The notes below the pieces were generated by a model, which worked only from the letters and a program-made list of their open reading frames with translations, was not told the DNA's origin and did no database searches. The translations under genes were made by a program, and so were the position numbers. 64,000 bases of DNA from Pseudoxanthomonas kalamensis DSM 18571 (lineage in GTDB: Bacteria > Pseudomonadota > Gammaproteobacteria > Xanthomonadales > Xanthomonadaceae), in NCBI RefSeq assembly GCF_010211745.1, contig NZ_PDWQ01000005.1:1-64000 (forward strand), written 5' to 3'. Below, in pieces: positions 55,859-64,000 of the stretch; the stretch's first letter is position 1; every line of letters begins with the position of its first letter.

Positions 55859-57310
55859 ATGCAGACCGCAGTTCAGACCAAGACCGCGACTTACAACGAC
55901 AAGGTCGTCCGTCAGTTCGCCATCATGACCATTGTCTGGGGCATCGTCGGCATGAGCGTGGGCGTGTTCATCGCCGCCCAGCTCTACTGGCCGACCCTCG
56001 GCGAAGGCATTCCGTGGCTGAGCTACGGCCGCCTGCGTCCGCTGCACACCAACGCGGTCATCTTCGCCTTCGGCGGCAGCGCCCTGTTCGCCACCAGCCT
56101 GCACGTGGTCCAGCGCACCTGCCATACCCGACTGATCTCGGACAAGCTGGCCGCCTTCGTGTTCTGGGGCTGGCAGGCGGTGATCGTGGCCGCGGCCGTG
56201 ACCCTGCCGATGGGCATCACCCAGAGCAAGGAGTACGCCGAGCTGGAGTGGCCGATCGACATCCTGATCGCGGTGGTGTGGGTCGCCTACGCGGTGCTGT
56301 TCATCGGCACCATCGCCATCCGCAAGGTCAAGCACATCTACGTGGCGAACTGGTTCTACGCCTCGTTCATCATCGCCGTGGCCCTGCTACACATCGTCAA
56401 CAACCTGTCGATGCCGGCCGGCCTGACCAAGTCCTACCCGGTCTACAGCGGTGCGGTCGATGCGATGGCGCAGTGGTGGTACGGCCACAACGCGGTCGGT
56501 TTCTTCCTGACCGCCGGCTTCCTCGGCATGATGTACTACTTCGTGCCCAAGCAGGCGCAGCGGCCGATCTACTCCTACCGCCTGTCCATCGTGCACTTCT
56601 GGGCGCTGATCGCCGTGTACATGTGGGCCGGCCCGCACCACCTGCACTACACCGCCCTGCCCGACTGGGTGCAGTCGCTGGGCATGGTGTTCTCGCTGAT
56701 CCTGCTGGCGCCGTCCTGGGGCGGTGCGATCAACGGCATCATGACCCTGTCGGGGGTGTGGCACAAACTGCGTACCGATCCGATCCTGAAGTTCCTGATC
56801 GTCTCGCTGTCGTTCTACATGATGAGCACCTTCGAGGGGCCGATGATGTCGATCAAGACGGTCAACTCGCTGAGCCACTACACCGACTGGACCATCGGCC
56901 ATGTGCATTCCGGCGCGCTCGGCTGGGTGGCGATGATCTCGATCGGCTCGCTGTACGTGATCCTGCCCAAGCTGTTCGGCCGCAGCCAGATGCATTCGAT
57001 CAAGCTGGTCGATGCGCATTTCTGGATGCATACCATCGGCGTGGTGTTCTACATCGCCTCGATGTGGATCGCCGGGGTCATGCAGGGCCTGATGTGGCGC
57101 GCGACCAACGCCGACGGCACCCTGACCTACAGCTTCGTCGAATCGCTCAACGCCACCTACCCGTACTACCTGATCCGTTTCATGGGCGGTGCGCTGGTGC
57201 TGTCGGGCATGTTCGTGATGGCCTGGAACGCATGGAAAACCTACCGCGCTGCCGATTCCATCCCCGAACAGCAGGTGATCCCGCCCGACACCAGCGAAGC
57301 GCACGCCTGA
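55859..57310 (+). CDS. ccoN: Cytochrome c oxidase cbb3-type subunit I
   Basis: 483 residues, 12 predicted membrane helices, from the ATG at 55859 with AGGA 10-13 bases upstream; a GTG at 55841 is an unlikely alternative. Low-spin heme b ligand in [16 protein letters not shown], CuB and heme b3 ligands in [28 protein letters not shown] and the last His pair near [16 protein letters not shown]. The catalytic subunit reduces O2 to water with high affinity and pumps protons. First gene of ccoNOQP, under the ANR box. Confidence 0.97.
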   Translation: MQTAVQTKTATYNDKVVRQFAIMTIVWGIVGMSVGVFIAAQLYWPTLGEGIPWLSYGRLRPLHTNAVIFAFGGSALFATSLHVVQRTCHTRLISDKLAAFVFWGWQAVIVAAAVTLPMGITQSKEYAELEWPIDILIAVVWVAYAVLFIGTIAIRKVKHIYVANWFYASFIIAVALLHIVNNLSMPAGLTKSYPVYSGAVDAMAQWWYGHNAVGFFLTAGFLGMMYYFVPKQAQRPIYSYRLSIVHFWALIAVYMWAGPHHLHYTALPDWVQSLGMVFSLILLAPSWGGAINGIMTLSGVWHKLRTDPILKFLIVSLSFYMMSTFEGPMMSIKTVNSLSHYTDWTIGHVHSGALGWVAMISIGSLYVILPKLFGRSQMHSIKLVDAHFWMHTIGVVFYIASMWIAGVMQGLMWRATNADGTLTYSFVESLNATYPYYLIRFMGGALVLSGMFVMAWNAWKTYRAADSIPEQQVIPPDTSEAHA

Positions 57311-57320
57311 GGACCGGACG

Positions 57321-57941
57321 ATGAGCAACCCGAATTCGCACGAGAAAATCGAGAAGAACGTCGGCCTGATGGCCGCGCTGATCGCGCTGGTGGTGTCGTT
57401 CGGCGGCTTGGCCGAGATCGTGCCGCTGATGTACCAGGCCGAAGCGATCGAACCGCTGGAGGGCGTCGAGCCCTACCCGGCGCTGCAGCTGGCCGGGCGC
57501 GACGTGTACGTGCGCGAAGGCTGCTACAACTGCCACTCGCAGATGGTCCGCACCCTGCGCTTCGAGAGCGAGCGCTACGGCCACTATTCGCTGGCCGGCG
57601 AATCGGTCTACGACCGCCCGTTCCAGTGGGGCAGCAAGCGCACCGGTCCGGACCTGGCCCGCGTCGGCGGTCGCTATTCCGACGCCTGGCATCGGGTGCA
57701 CCTGACCGATCCGCGCGCGGTGGTGCCCGAATCCAACATGCCCAGCTTCTCCTGGCTGGGCAAGACGCCGCTGGACCCGGACACCACGGTCCGGCACATG
57801 CGCGCGCTGCAGCGCCTGGGCGATCCCTACAGCGACGAACAGATCCAGCAGGCGCCGGCGGAACTGGCCGACAAGACCGAACTGGACGCCGTGGTCGCAT
57901 ACCTGCAAGGGCTGGGCAAGCATGCCCCGCGCGGAGGCTGA
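57321..57941 (+). CDS. ccoO: Cytochrome c oxidase cbb3-type subunit II
   Basis: 206 residues. One N-terminal membrane anchor ([23 protein letters not shown], about 14-36, in part) and a periplasmic monoheme cytochrome c domain with CYNCH (about 68-72) and axial Met in SNMPSFSWL (about 138-146). It passes electrons from CcoP to CcoN. 10 bases after ccoN with GAGGACCGG as Shine-Dalgarno region; the next gene starts one base after its stop. Confidence 0.96.
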   Translation: MSNPNSHEKIEKNVGLMAALIALVVSFGGLAEIVPLMYQAEAIEPLEGVEPYPALQLAGRDVYVREGCYNCHSQMVRTLRFESERYGHYSLAGESVYDRPFQWGSKRTGPDLARVGGRYSDAWHRVHLTDPRAVVPESNMPSFSWLGKTPLDPDTTVRHMRALQRLGDPYSDEQIQQAPAELADKTELDAVVAYLQGLGKHAPRGG

Positions 57942-57942
57942 A

Positions 57943-58083
57943 ATGATTTCCGGAATCGTGACCGCAGTGCTGATGATCCTGTTCCTGGCCGGCTGGGCCT
58001 GGGCCTGGAGCCCGCGCCGCAAGGCCGCCTTCGACGAGGCCGCGCGCCTGCCGCTTGAAAACGACGAGGAGAGCCGAGCATGA
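57943..58083 (+). CDS. ccoQ: Cytochrome c oxidase cbb3-type subunit CcoQ
   Basis: 46 residues, too short for most gene calls: MISGIVTAVLMILFLAGWAW, then AWSPRRKAAFDEAARLPLEN and DEESRA. One membrane helix (about 3-22) with a short cytoplasmic tail, the standard CcoQ plan (WAWSPRRKAAFDEAA is the family signature). It stabilises the CcoNOP complex. GGAGG lies 6-7 bases before the ATG; its stop overlaps the ccoP start (ATGA). Confidence 0.94.
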   Translation: MISGIVTAVLMILFLAGWAWAWSPRRKAAFDEAARLPLENDEESRA

Positions 58084-59009
58084 GCCTGGGATGGACCCTG
58101 TTCGTGATCGTCATCGTTGCGATCAACATCTTCGGCTGCCTGTGGCTGCTGTGGTGGACCGCGCGCCGTCGCCCCGGCGATCCCGCACCCGAGGAAACCA
58201 GCCATGTCTGGGATGCGGACCTCACCGAGTACAACAAGCCGCTGCCGAAGTGGTGGATCAACCTGTTCTACCTGACCATCCTGTTCGCGTTCGGCTACCT
58301 GTTCTGGTACGGCGGCCTGGGCGGCATCGCCGGCTACAGCCAGTGGTCCTCGGCGCGCGAGCACGATGTCGAGAAAGCCGCGCAGGATGCCAGGCTGGAG
58401 GAAACCTTCCGCCCCTACGCCAACCAGCCGATCGACCAGCTGGCCAGGGATCCTACCGCGCTGTCGCTGGGTCGCTCGATCTTCAACAACAACTGCGCGC
58501 TGTGCCACGGCTCGTCCGGCCAGGGCGCTATCGGCTATCCCAACCTGACCGACGACATCTGGCATTGGGGCGGCAGCCCGGACCGCATCCTGCAGACGGT
58601 GCTCGACGGCCGCGAAGGCATCATGCCGCCGTGGGCCAGCGTGCTGACCAGCACCGGCGGCGAGAACGCGGTCGACTACACCGTCGCCTACGTGCGCACC
58701 CTCGGCAATCCGGAACTGCTGCGCAACGACTACATGGCCGCGCAGGGCAAGAAGCTGTACGAAGGCGTCTGCGTCGCCTGCCACGGGGTCGACGGCAAGG
58801 GCAACCAGGACTTGGGCGCACCCGACCTGACCGACGACTACTGGATGTACGGCAGCAGCAAGGAAAGCCTGGTCGAAGCCCTGACCCACGGCCACCACGG
58901 CAGCATGCCGGCGCATCGCGAGCTGCTTGGCGAGACTCGCGCCCGCCTAGCCGCCTCCTACGTGTGGTCGCTGTCGCACCCGGCCGGCGGAGCCGCCGAA
59001 TCGCAGTGA
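58080..59009 (+). CDS. ccoP: Cytochrome c oxidase cbb3-type subunit III
   Basis: 309 residues. Two membrane helices (about 5-27 and 60-80) around the conserved HVWDADLTEYNKPLPKWW loop, then two cytochrome c domains with CALCH (about 138-142) and CVACH (about 222-226) and axial Met residues in GIMPPWASV and GSMPAHREL. It accepts electrons from soluble cytochrome c or the bc1 complex. The start overlaps ccoQ by 4 bases. Confidence 0.97.
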   Translation: MSLGWTLFVIVIVAINIFGCLWLLWWTARRRPGDPAPEETSHVWDADLTEYNKPLPKWWINLFYLTILFAFGYLFWYGGLGGIAGYSQWSSAREHDVEKAAQDARLEETFRPYANQPIDQLARDPTALSLGRSIFNNNCALCHGSSGQGAIGYPNLTDDIWHWGGSPDRILQTVLDGREGIMPPWASVLTSTGGENAVDYTVAYVRTLGNPELLRNDYMAAQGKKLYEGVCVACHGVDGKGNQDLGAPDLTDDYWMYGSSKESLVEALTHGHHGSMPAHRELLGETRARLAASYVWSLSHPAGGAAESQ

Positions 59010-59013
59010 CGCC

Positions 59014-59316
59014 ATGAGCCAGGACTTCAGCGAGCCGCGTTTCGACCACCCACCCCGCCCGCTGGCGCAGCGGGTCGGGGCGATCGTGTGGCCGAGCTTC
59101 TTCGCCGCCGGTGTCGCGACCATGGTGTTCTTCGCCTTCGTCGATCCGCTCGCGTTGCGCGACATGACCTTCCCCGATCTGCCGCTGACGCGCGAGCTGG
59201 GCTACACCATCGGCTTCTTCATGTTCTGGCTGGCCACCGCGTCCTCCAGCCTGTTCACCTGGATCCTGCTGCGGCCCTCCAGCCGCTTCAATCGCGCGCT
59301 GCCGCCGGAAAATTGA
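59014..59316 (+). CDS. Small two-helix membrane protein in the cco cluster
   Basis: 100 residues. Hydrophilic start MSQDFSEPRFDHPPRPLAQR, membrane helices at about 22-42 (VGAIVWPSFFAAGVATMVFFAF) and 63-87 (LGYTIGFFMFWLATASSSLF, in part), and a short basic tail. It begins 4 bases after ccoP and lies before ccoG, so it is part of the oxidase operon. No named family; by position it may be an accessory or assembly subunit of the cbb3 oxidase. It has no heme or copper motif. Confidence 0.85.
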   Translation: MSQDFSEPRFDHPPRPLAQRVGAIVWPSFFAAGVATMVFFAFVDPLALRDMTFPDLPLTRELGYTIGFFMFWLATASSSLFTWILLRPSSRFNRALPPEN

Positions 59317-59428
59317 CGATGTTCCCCACCATCGGCACCCCTTTCATCGGCATGCCGCCATTTCGACATCAGATGTTCTGCACTCCGTCCGCCGGTCTTT
59401 GGCGGAACGCGGATACCGGAGAAGTCGA

Positions 59429-60976
59429 ATGAGCCGCCGCATTCCCGCCGACGTGGTCGACGACCAGGGCAATTCGCTCTACGTCAGCGAACGCAAGATC
59501 TACCCGCGCGACGTCTCCGGCACCCTGAACCGGCTGCGGGTGGCGGCGGTGTTCTGGCTGCTGGGCATGTTCTACCTGTTTCCGTGGCTGCGCTGGGACG
59601 GACGCCAGGCGGTGCTGTTCGACCTGCCGGCGCGCAAGTTCTACGTGTTCGGGCTGACCTTCTGGCCGCAGGACTTCCTGTTCCTGGCCCTGCTGCTGAT
59701 CATCGCGGCGATGGCGCTGTTCTTCTTCACCACTCTGGCCGGACGCCTGTGGTGCGGCTACGCCTGCCCGCAGACGGTGTGGACCGAGGTGTTCCTGTGG
59801 ATGGAGCGCTGGACCGAAGGCGACCGCAACGCGCGGATGAAGCTGGATGCAGCGCCGTGGAGTGCGCACAAGCTGCTGCGCAAGGGGAGCAAGCATCTGG
59901 TCTGGGCGCTGTTCGCGCTATGGACCGGCTTCACCTTCGTCGGTTTCTTCACTCCGATCACCGACCTGGCCGCGCGCCTGTTCGACCTGTCCTGGGGCGG
60001 CTGGGAAACCTTCTGGGTGCTGTTCTACGCCCTGGCCACCTGGGGCAACGCCGGTTTCCTGCGCGAGCAGGTGTGCAAGTACATGTGTCCGTATGCGCGC
60101 TTCCAGAGCGCGATGTTCGACCGCAACACCCTGATCATCGCCTACGACCCGATGCGCGGCGAGCCGCGCGGTCCGCGCAAGCGCGGCCTCGGCAGCGTGT
60201 TGGACCGCGCACGCGGCCTGCTGGACAAGCAGACCGCCTACGACTACGTGTTCCGCGCCAACCGGCATCCCACCGCCGCCGACAACCGCTTGCAGGCGCA
60301 CGGCACCATCACCTTCGACGCTGGCGCCGGGGCGGCGATCGAGCCGCTGCCGAAGTTTTCCACCGAGGAACTGGGCGACTGCGTGGACTGCACGATCTGC
60401 GTGCAGGTCTGCCCCACCGGCATCGACATCCGCAACGGCCTGCAATACGAATGCATCGCCTGCGGCGCCTGCATCGACGCTTGCGACGAGGTCATGCAGA
60501 AGGTCGGCTATCCGAAGGGACTGATCCGCTATTCCACCCAGAACGCGATCGACGGCAAGCCCAGTCGGGTGCTGCGGCCGCGCATCTTCGTCTACGGCGC
60601 GCTGCTGCTGGCCCTGTGCGCGCTGTGGGTGTGGGGCGTGAGCGCGCGCAGCGAATTGATCGTCGAGGTGCTGCGCGACCGCAATGCGCTGTACCGCGAA
60701 CTGGCCGATGGTGGCGTCGAGAACAGCTACACGCTGAAGATCGTCAACAAGTCCGATCACGCGCAGGATTACCACATCGCGCTGGAAACTTCGGCACCGG
60801 GCATCGCTTTGCGCGACAATGAGGCGAATGTGAGCGTGGCCGCCGGCCAGGTCCTGTCCGCGCCGGTGGTGCTGGTCGCCCCGGCCGGCACCGACGGACG
60901 CCACGAAGTGCGTTTCGTCGTCGAAGGCGGCGGCGCGCGCGAGGAAATCGACAGCAGCTTCTTCGGACCGATGTGA
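59429..60976 (+). CDS. ccoG: Cytochrome c oxidase accessory protein CcoG (FixG/RdxA)
   Basis: 515 residues from MSRRIPADVVDD with GGAGAAG 5-6 bases upstream. About five membrane helices, with CGYACPQTVWTEVFLWMER (about 111-129) and the EQVCKYMCPYARFQSAMFDR region (about 213-232), then two 4Fe-4S ferredoxin clusters CVDCTICVQVCPTG (about 321-334) and CIACGACIDACDE (about 346-358), and a C-terminal Ig-like domain. CcoG is a cupric reductase that supplies Cu(I) for the cbb3 active site. The 112 bases before it contain a small hairpin (TCCGCC/GGCGGA). Confidence 0.96.
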   Translation: MSRRIPADVVDDQGNSLYVSERKIYPRDVSGTLNRLRVAAVFWLLGMFYLFPWLRWDGRQAVLFDLPARKFYVFGLTFWPQDFLFLALLLIIAAMALFFFTTLAGRLWCGYACPQTVWTEVFLWMERWTEGDRNARMKLDAAPWSAHKLLRKGSKHLVWALFALWTGFTFVGFFTPITDLAARLFDLSWGGWETFWVLFYALATWGNAGFLREQVCKYMCPYARFQSAMFDRNTLIIAYDPMRGEPRGPRKRGLGSVLDRARGLLDKQTAYDYVFRANRHPTAADNRLQAHGTITFDAGAGAAIEPLPKFSTEELGDCVDCTICVQVCPTGIDIRNGLQYECIACGACIDACDEVMQKVGYPKGLIRYSTQNAIDGKPSRVLRPRIFVYGALLLALCALWVWGVSARSELIVEVLRDRNALYRELADGGVENSYTLKIVNKSDHAQDYHIALETSAPGIALRDNEANVSVAAGQVLSAPVVLVAPAGTDGRHEVRFVVEGGGAREEIDSSFFGPM

Positions 60977-61479
60977 TGGACAACGACAACCGCCCCTTCT
61001 GGCGCACCCCCGCAATGTGGCTGGTGCTGGGACTGCCGCTGGCCGCGGTGGTGGCCGGCATCGCCCTGGTCGTGACCTCGATCCGTAGTGGCAGCAGCGA
61101 TGCGGTGATCGACGATGTCCAGCGCGTCTCGCAGATCCAGACCACCGATCTGGGCCCGGACGAACTGGCAAGCCAGCTCAAGCTCAGCGCCGTGCTGCGC
61201 TTGCTGGAAGACGGCGGCGGCGTGGAAGTGATTCCGGTGTCCGGCGATTTCCCGCGCCAGGACAGCCTAGTGCTGGTCTTGCAGCATCCGACCGAAGCGG
61301 ACCAGGATCTGCGGCTGGAACTGACGCCGTCGGACACCGGCTGGCGCGCCGACGCCGAAGTCAGCGACCGTCACGACTGGATCCTGCAACTGTCCCCCGC
61401 TGATGGCCACTGGCGCCTGCGCGGACGCGTTCCCAAGCAGCTGCATGCCGCCCGCCTGGCACCGTCGTTGAAGCCGTGA
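60976..61479 (+). CDS. ccoH: FixH family protein
   Basis: 167 residues from the ATG that overlaps the ccoG stop by one base (TGATG). One membrane helix (about 14-37, WLVLGLPLAAVVAGIALVVT) and a periplasmic domain with DLRLELTPSDTGWRADAEVS and HWRLRGRVPKQL, matching FixH. It is needed for cbb3 assembly and interacts with the oxidase early intermediates. The order ccoG-ccoH-ccoI-ccoS is the standard assembly cluster. Confidence 0.9.
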   Translation: MDNDNRPFWRTPAMWLVLGLPLAAVVAGIALVVTSIRSGSSDAVIDDVQRVSQIQTTDLGPDELASQLKLSAVLRLLEDGGGVEVIPVSGDFPRQDSLVLVLQHPTEADQDLRLELTPSDTGWRADAEVSDRHDWILQLSPADGHWRLRGRVPKQLHAARLAPSLKP

Positions 61480-61483
61480 CGGC

Positions 61484-63859
61484 ATGGCGGACGATCCCGC
61501 AAGCGCGGGCTGCTACCACTGCGGCGAACCGCTGCCGGCGCAACCGGTCCTGAGCCCGTCCGGCGGGCAGACCCGCCGCTTCTGCTGCCAGGGCTGCGCC
61601 GCCGCCGCCGACTGGATCGCCGAATCGCACCTGGACGATTACTATCGCCTGCGCACCGCGCCGTCGGCGCGGGTCGGCACCGACACCATCGATCTGTCTC
61701 AGTGGGATCGCGAGGAATTGCTGCGCGAGCACGCGCACGACATCGAAGGCGGCCGCAGCATCACCCTGCTCACCGACGGCATGCGCTGCGCCGCCTGCGC
61801 GTGGCTGATCGACCGCGCCCTGAGCCGCGAGGATGGCGTGCTGGACGTCACCGCCAACGCGGTCACCGGGCGTATCCGGATCGGCTGGGACCCGCAACGC
61901 ACGCCGCTGTCGCCGATCCTGCAGCGGTTGTCGCAACTGGGCTATCGCCCCTATCTGGCCGCCGGCGACGCCAGCGAACAGGCCCGTGCCAGCGAACGCC
62001 GGCGCTGGCTGCTGCGGCTGGGCGTGGCCGGCCTGGGCGCGCTGCAGGCGATGATGTTCGCCGAAGCGCTGTACCTGGATTTCGACCAGCAAATGGCGCC
62101 GGCCACCCGCGACTTCTTCCGCTGGATCACCTTCCTGGTCGCCACCCCGGTCGTGTTCTACTCCGGCTGGCCGTTCTTGGCCGGTTGCTGGCGCGAACTG
62201 CGCCAGCGCCACATCGGCATGGACACGCTGATCGCCACCTCGACCCTGCTGGCCTACTTCGCCAGCCTGGTCGAAACCGTGCGCGGCGGCCGCCACGTCT
62301 GGTACGACGCGGCGGTGATGTTCGTGTTCCTGCTGCTGGCCGCGCGCATGCTGGAACAGCGCGCGCGCAACATCGCCAATGCGCAGGTCGACGCACTGGC
62401 GCGGGCACGCCCGGTGTTCGCCGTGCGCGAGCGCAACGACGGCAGCCGCGAGTCGGTGCCGCTGTCCGAACTCCGCGCCGGCGACACGGTCTGCATCGGC
62501 GTCGGCGACAACGCGCCGGCCGATGGCGCCCTGCTCGAACGCGACGCCTGGTTCGAGGAGTCGCTGCTGACCGGCGAATCCGGCCCGGTGCACAAGCGCA
62601 TCGGCGAGGAAATCTTTGCAGGTACCAGCTGCCGCGAAGCCCCGGTGCGGCTGCGGGTCACCCGGACCGGCCCCGATACCCGGCTGTCGCAACTGACCCG
62701 ACTGGTGGAACAGGCACAGGCGCATCGACCGCGCATCGCGCACGTCGCCGACCGGGTCGGCACCCGCTTCGTTTCCGCGCTGCTGCTGGTGGCCGTGATC
62801 GTCGGCCTGGGCTGGCGCCTGTACGACCCCGACCGCGCCTTCGAGGTCACCCTGTCGCTGTTGGTCATCAGCTGTCCCTGCGCGCTGTCGCTGTCGGTAC
62901 CCGCCGCGCTGGCCACCGCGCACGGCACGCTGGCGCGGCTGGGCGTGCTGGCCACCCGCGCCGATGCGCTGGAAACGCTGGCCAGGGCTACCGATGTCGT
63001 ATTCGACAAGACCGGCACGCTGGGCCAGACCCAGCCCGCATTGGCCGATGTGCAAATCTTCGACGGATTCGACCCGGCGGCCGCGCGCCGCATCGCCGCC
63101 GCGCTGGAACGCGACGCCAACCACCCCATCGCCGCCGCCTTCGCCGACGACGACGCCGGCATGCGGGTCGATGCTCTTCAGGCCGTTCCCGGCCAGGGCA
63201 TCGAAGGCGAAGTCGAAGGCCGTCGCTGGCGGCTGGGCCAGGCCGGGTTCACCACCGGCCGCGACGACGATGGCGCCCTGTGGCTGGGCGACGGCGAACG
63301 TCCCGTTGCCCGCTTCAGCCTGCAGGAATCGCCGCGCACCGATGCCGCCGCCGCGCTGCAACGGCTGCGCGAACTCGGCCTGCGCCTGCATCTGGCCAGC
63401 GGCGACGGCCACGACGCCGTCGCGCGCTTCGCGCAGGAACTCGGCATCGACCGTGCGCTGGCACGGCAATCGCCGGAGGGCAAGCTGGCCCTGGTTCGCA
63501 GACTGCAATCGGAAGGACGCGTGGTGGCGATGGTCGGCGACGGTCTCAACGATGCGCCGGTGCTGGCCGGCGCCGATGTCTCCATCGCCATGGGCGAAGG
63601 TGCCGCGCTGGCCCAGCGCGCGGCCGATCTGGTACTGGCCGGAACCCAACTGGCCCGCATTCCGGCCACCATCGCCGTGGCCCGCCGCACCCGCCGGATC
63701 ATCGCCGAAAACCTCATCTGGGCGTTGGGCTACAACCTGATCGCCATCCCGCTGGCCGCCAGCGGCCGGGTCACTCCCTGGGTCGCCGCGCTGGGCATGG
63801 CGCTATCCTCGCTGATCGTCACCCTGAATGCGCTGCGCCTGGCGCGGAGTCCCGCATGA
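61484..63859 (+). CDS. ccoI: Copper-translocating P-type ATPase of cbb3 assembly (CcoI/FixI)
   Basis: 791 residues. A cysteine-rich N-terminus (CYHCGE at 10-15, FCCQGC near 33-38) characteristic of CcoI, a heavy-metal-associated domain with MRCAACAW (about 100-107), transmembrane helices, the CPC ion site in ISCPCALSLSVPAA (near 464), phosphorylation D508 in DKTGTLGQTQ, the HP motif (NHPIAAAF) and GDGLNDAPVLAGADVSIAMG. CcoI exports Cu slowly to the periplasm for CuB insertion rather than for copper resistance. The stop overlaps ccoS (ATGA). Confidence 0.96.
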   Translation: MADDPASAGCYHCGEPLPAQPVLSPSGGQTRRFCCQGCAAAADWIAESHLDDYYRLRTAPSARVGTDTIDLSQWDREELLREHAHDIEGGRSITLLTDGMRCAACAWLIDRALSREDGVLDVTANAVTGRIRIGWDPQRTPLSPILQRLSQLGYRPYLAAGDASEQARASERRRWLLRLGVAGLGALQAMMFAEALYLDFDQQMAPATRDFFRWITFLVATPVVFYSGWPFLAGCWRELRQRHIGMDTLIATSTLLAYFASLVETVRGGRHVWYDAAVMFVFLLLAARMLEQRARNIANAQVDALARARPVFAVRERNDGSRESVPLSELRAGDTVCIGVGDNAPADGALLERDAWFEESLLTGESGPVHKRIGEEIFAGTSCREAPVRLRVTRTGPDTRLSQLTRLVEQAQAHRPRIAHVADRVGTRFVSALLLVAVIVGLGWRLYDPDRAFEVTLSLLVISCPCALSLSVPAALATAHGTLARLGVLATRADALETLARATDVVFDKTGTLGQTQPALADVQIFDGFDPAAARRIAAALERDANHPIAAAFADDDAGMRVDALQAVPGQGIEGEVEGRRWRLGQAGFTTGRDDDGALWLGDGERPVARFSLQESPRTDAAAALQRLRELGLRLHLASGDGHDAVARFAQELGIDRALARQSPEGKLALVRRLQSEGRVVAMVGDGLNDAPVLAGADVSIAMGEGAALAQRAADLVLAGTQLARIPATIAVARRTRRIIAENLIWALGYNLIAIPLAASGRVTPWVAALGMALSSLIVTLNALRLARSPA

Positions 63860-64000
63860 GAATTCTGCTGTTGCTGGTACCGATCAGTCTGGTGCTGCTG
63901 GGCATCGCCGTGTGGGCCTTCGTCTGGGCGGTGCGCCGTGGCCAGTTCGACGATCTGGATACGCCGGCGCTGGACGTGCTGGTCGACGACGAGGAACGCG
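63856..64000 (+). CDS. ccoS: Cytochrome oxidase maturation protein CcoS (3' end outside window)
   Basis: 48 codons are visible: MRILLLLVPISLVLLGIAVW then AFVWAVRRGQFDDLDTPALD and VLVDDEER. A membrane helix followed by the FDDLDTPAL motif is diagnostic for CcoS, usually 45-70 residues long, so only a few codons are missing. It is needed for heme b or copper insertion in cbb3 oxidase. Starts inside the ccoI stop. Confidence 0.93.
   Translation, partial: MRILLLLVPISLVLLGIAVWAFVWAVRRGQFDDLDTPALDVLVDDEER

Overview
This is a GC-rich chromosomal window from a gammaproteobacterium, most likely a member of the Xanthomonadaceae/Lysobacteraceae (Lysobacter, Luteimonas or Pseudoxanthomonas type). The evidence is gene order (rnhA-dnaQ next to a yafS-like methyltransferase, gloB and mltD; the chain thrS-infC-rpmI-rplT-pheS-pheT-ihfA-merR-tRNA-Pro; a cbb3 oxidase operon), the protein sequences, and several families of short palindromic repeats of the kind common in this group. 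The genus cannot be fixed from sequence alone. Most of the window is housekeeping core genome. No prophage, insertion sequence, transposase, integrase, rRNA or CRISPR array is visible.

Layout. 1-14.5 kb: end of a proline-rich protein, YigZ-like protein, ABC exporter, RNase HI, two acetyltransferases, DnaQ, a PP2C phosphatase, the yafS/gloB/mltD group, FabI, a DUF808 membrane protein and Mfd, whose coding sequence carries an in-frame palindromic repeat. 14.5-15.5 kb: an AT-richer orphan gene bracketed by two kinds of inverted repeat, the best candidate for foreign DNA. 15.5-32.4 kb: TsaB, a DinG/YoaA helicase, a TPR lipoprotein, PBP1B, a fused GT2-GT4 glycosyltransferase, a large TPR membrane protein, RelA, two tandem secreted paralogues and HrpA. 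32.4-41.1 kb: Dps, then on the minus strand the translation cluster thrS to tRNA-Pro. infC starts with ATC. thrS is preceded by a Thr-rich leader peptide and a terminator-like hairpin. A second intrinsic terminator lies before pheS. 41.3-43.4 kb: ETF-quinone oxidoreductase, then a small gene that looks like a lone integron cassette (GTTAGGC core upstream, attC-like hairpin downstream), flanked by inverted copies of a palindromic repeat.

43.4-50.2 kb: an envelope-remodelling module (ArnT-like glycosyltransferase, EptA-like phosphoethanolamine transferase, polyprenyl-phosphate glycosyltransferase, small LAB_N membrane protein), divergent from a two-component system that probably controls it. 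50.3-52.4 kb: a DUF4242 protein, a Crp/Fnr-type regulator and a nitrilase-family amidohydrolase. 52.5-55.5 kb: tRNA-Val, UvrB, a type IV pilus-type minor pseudopilin and tRNA-Asn. 55.5-64 kb: a perfect FNR/ANR box ahead of ccoNOQP, a small membrane protein, ccoG, fixH, ccoI and the start of ccoS. Together these last genes encode a high-affinity oxidase and its assembly machinery, induced at low oxygen.

The most interesting signals are regulatory or mobile: the thrS leader attenuator, the solitary integron-type cassette, the palindrome absorbed into mfd, and the repeat that supplies the pheS stop codon.
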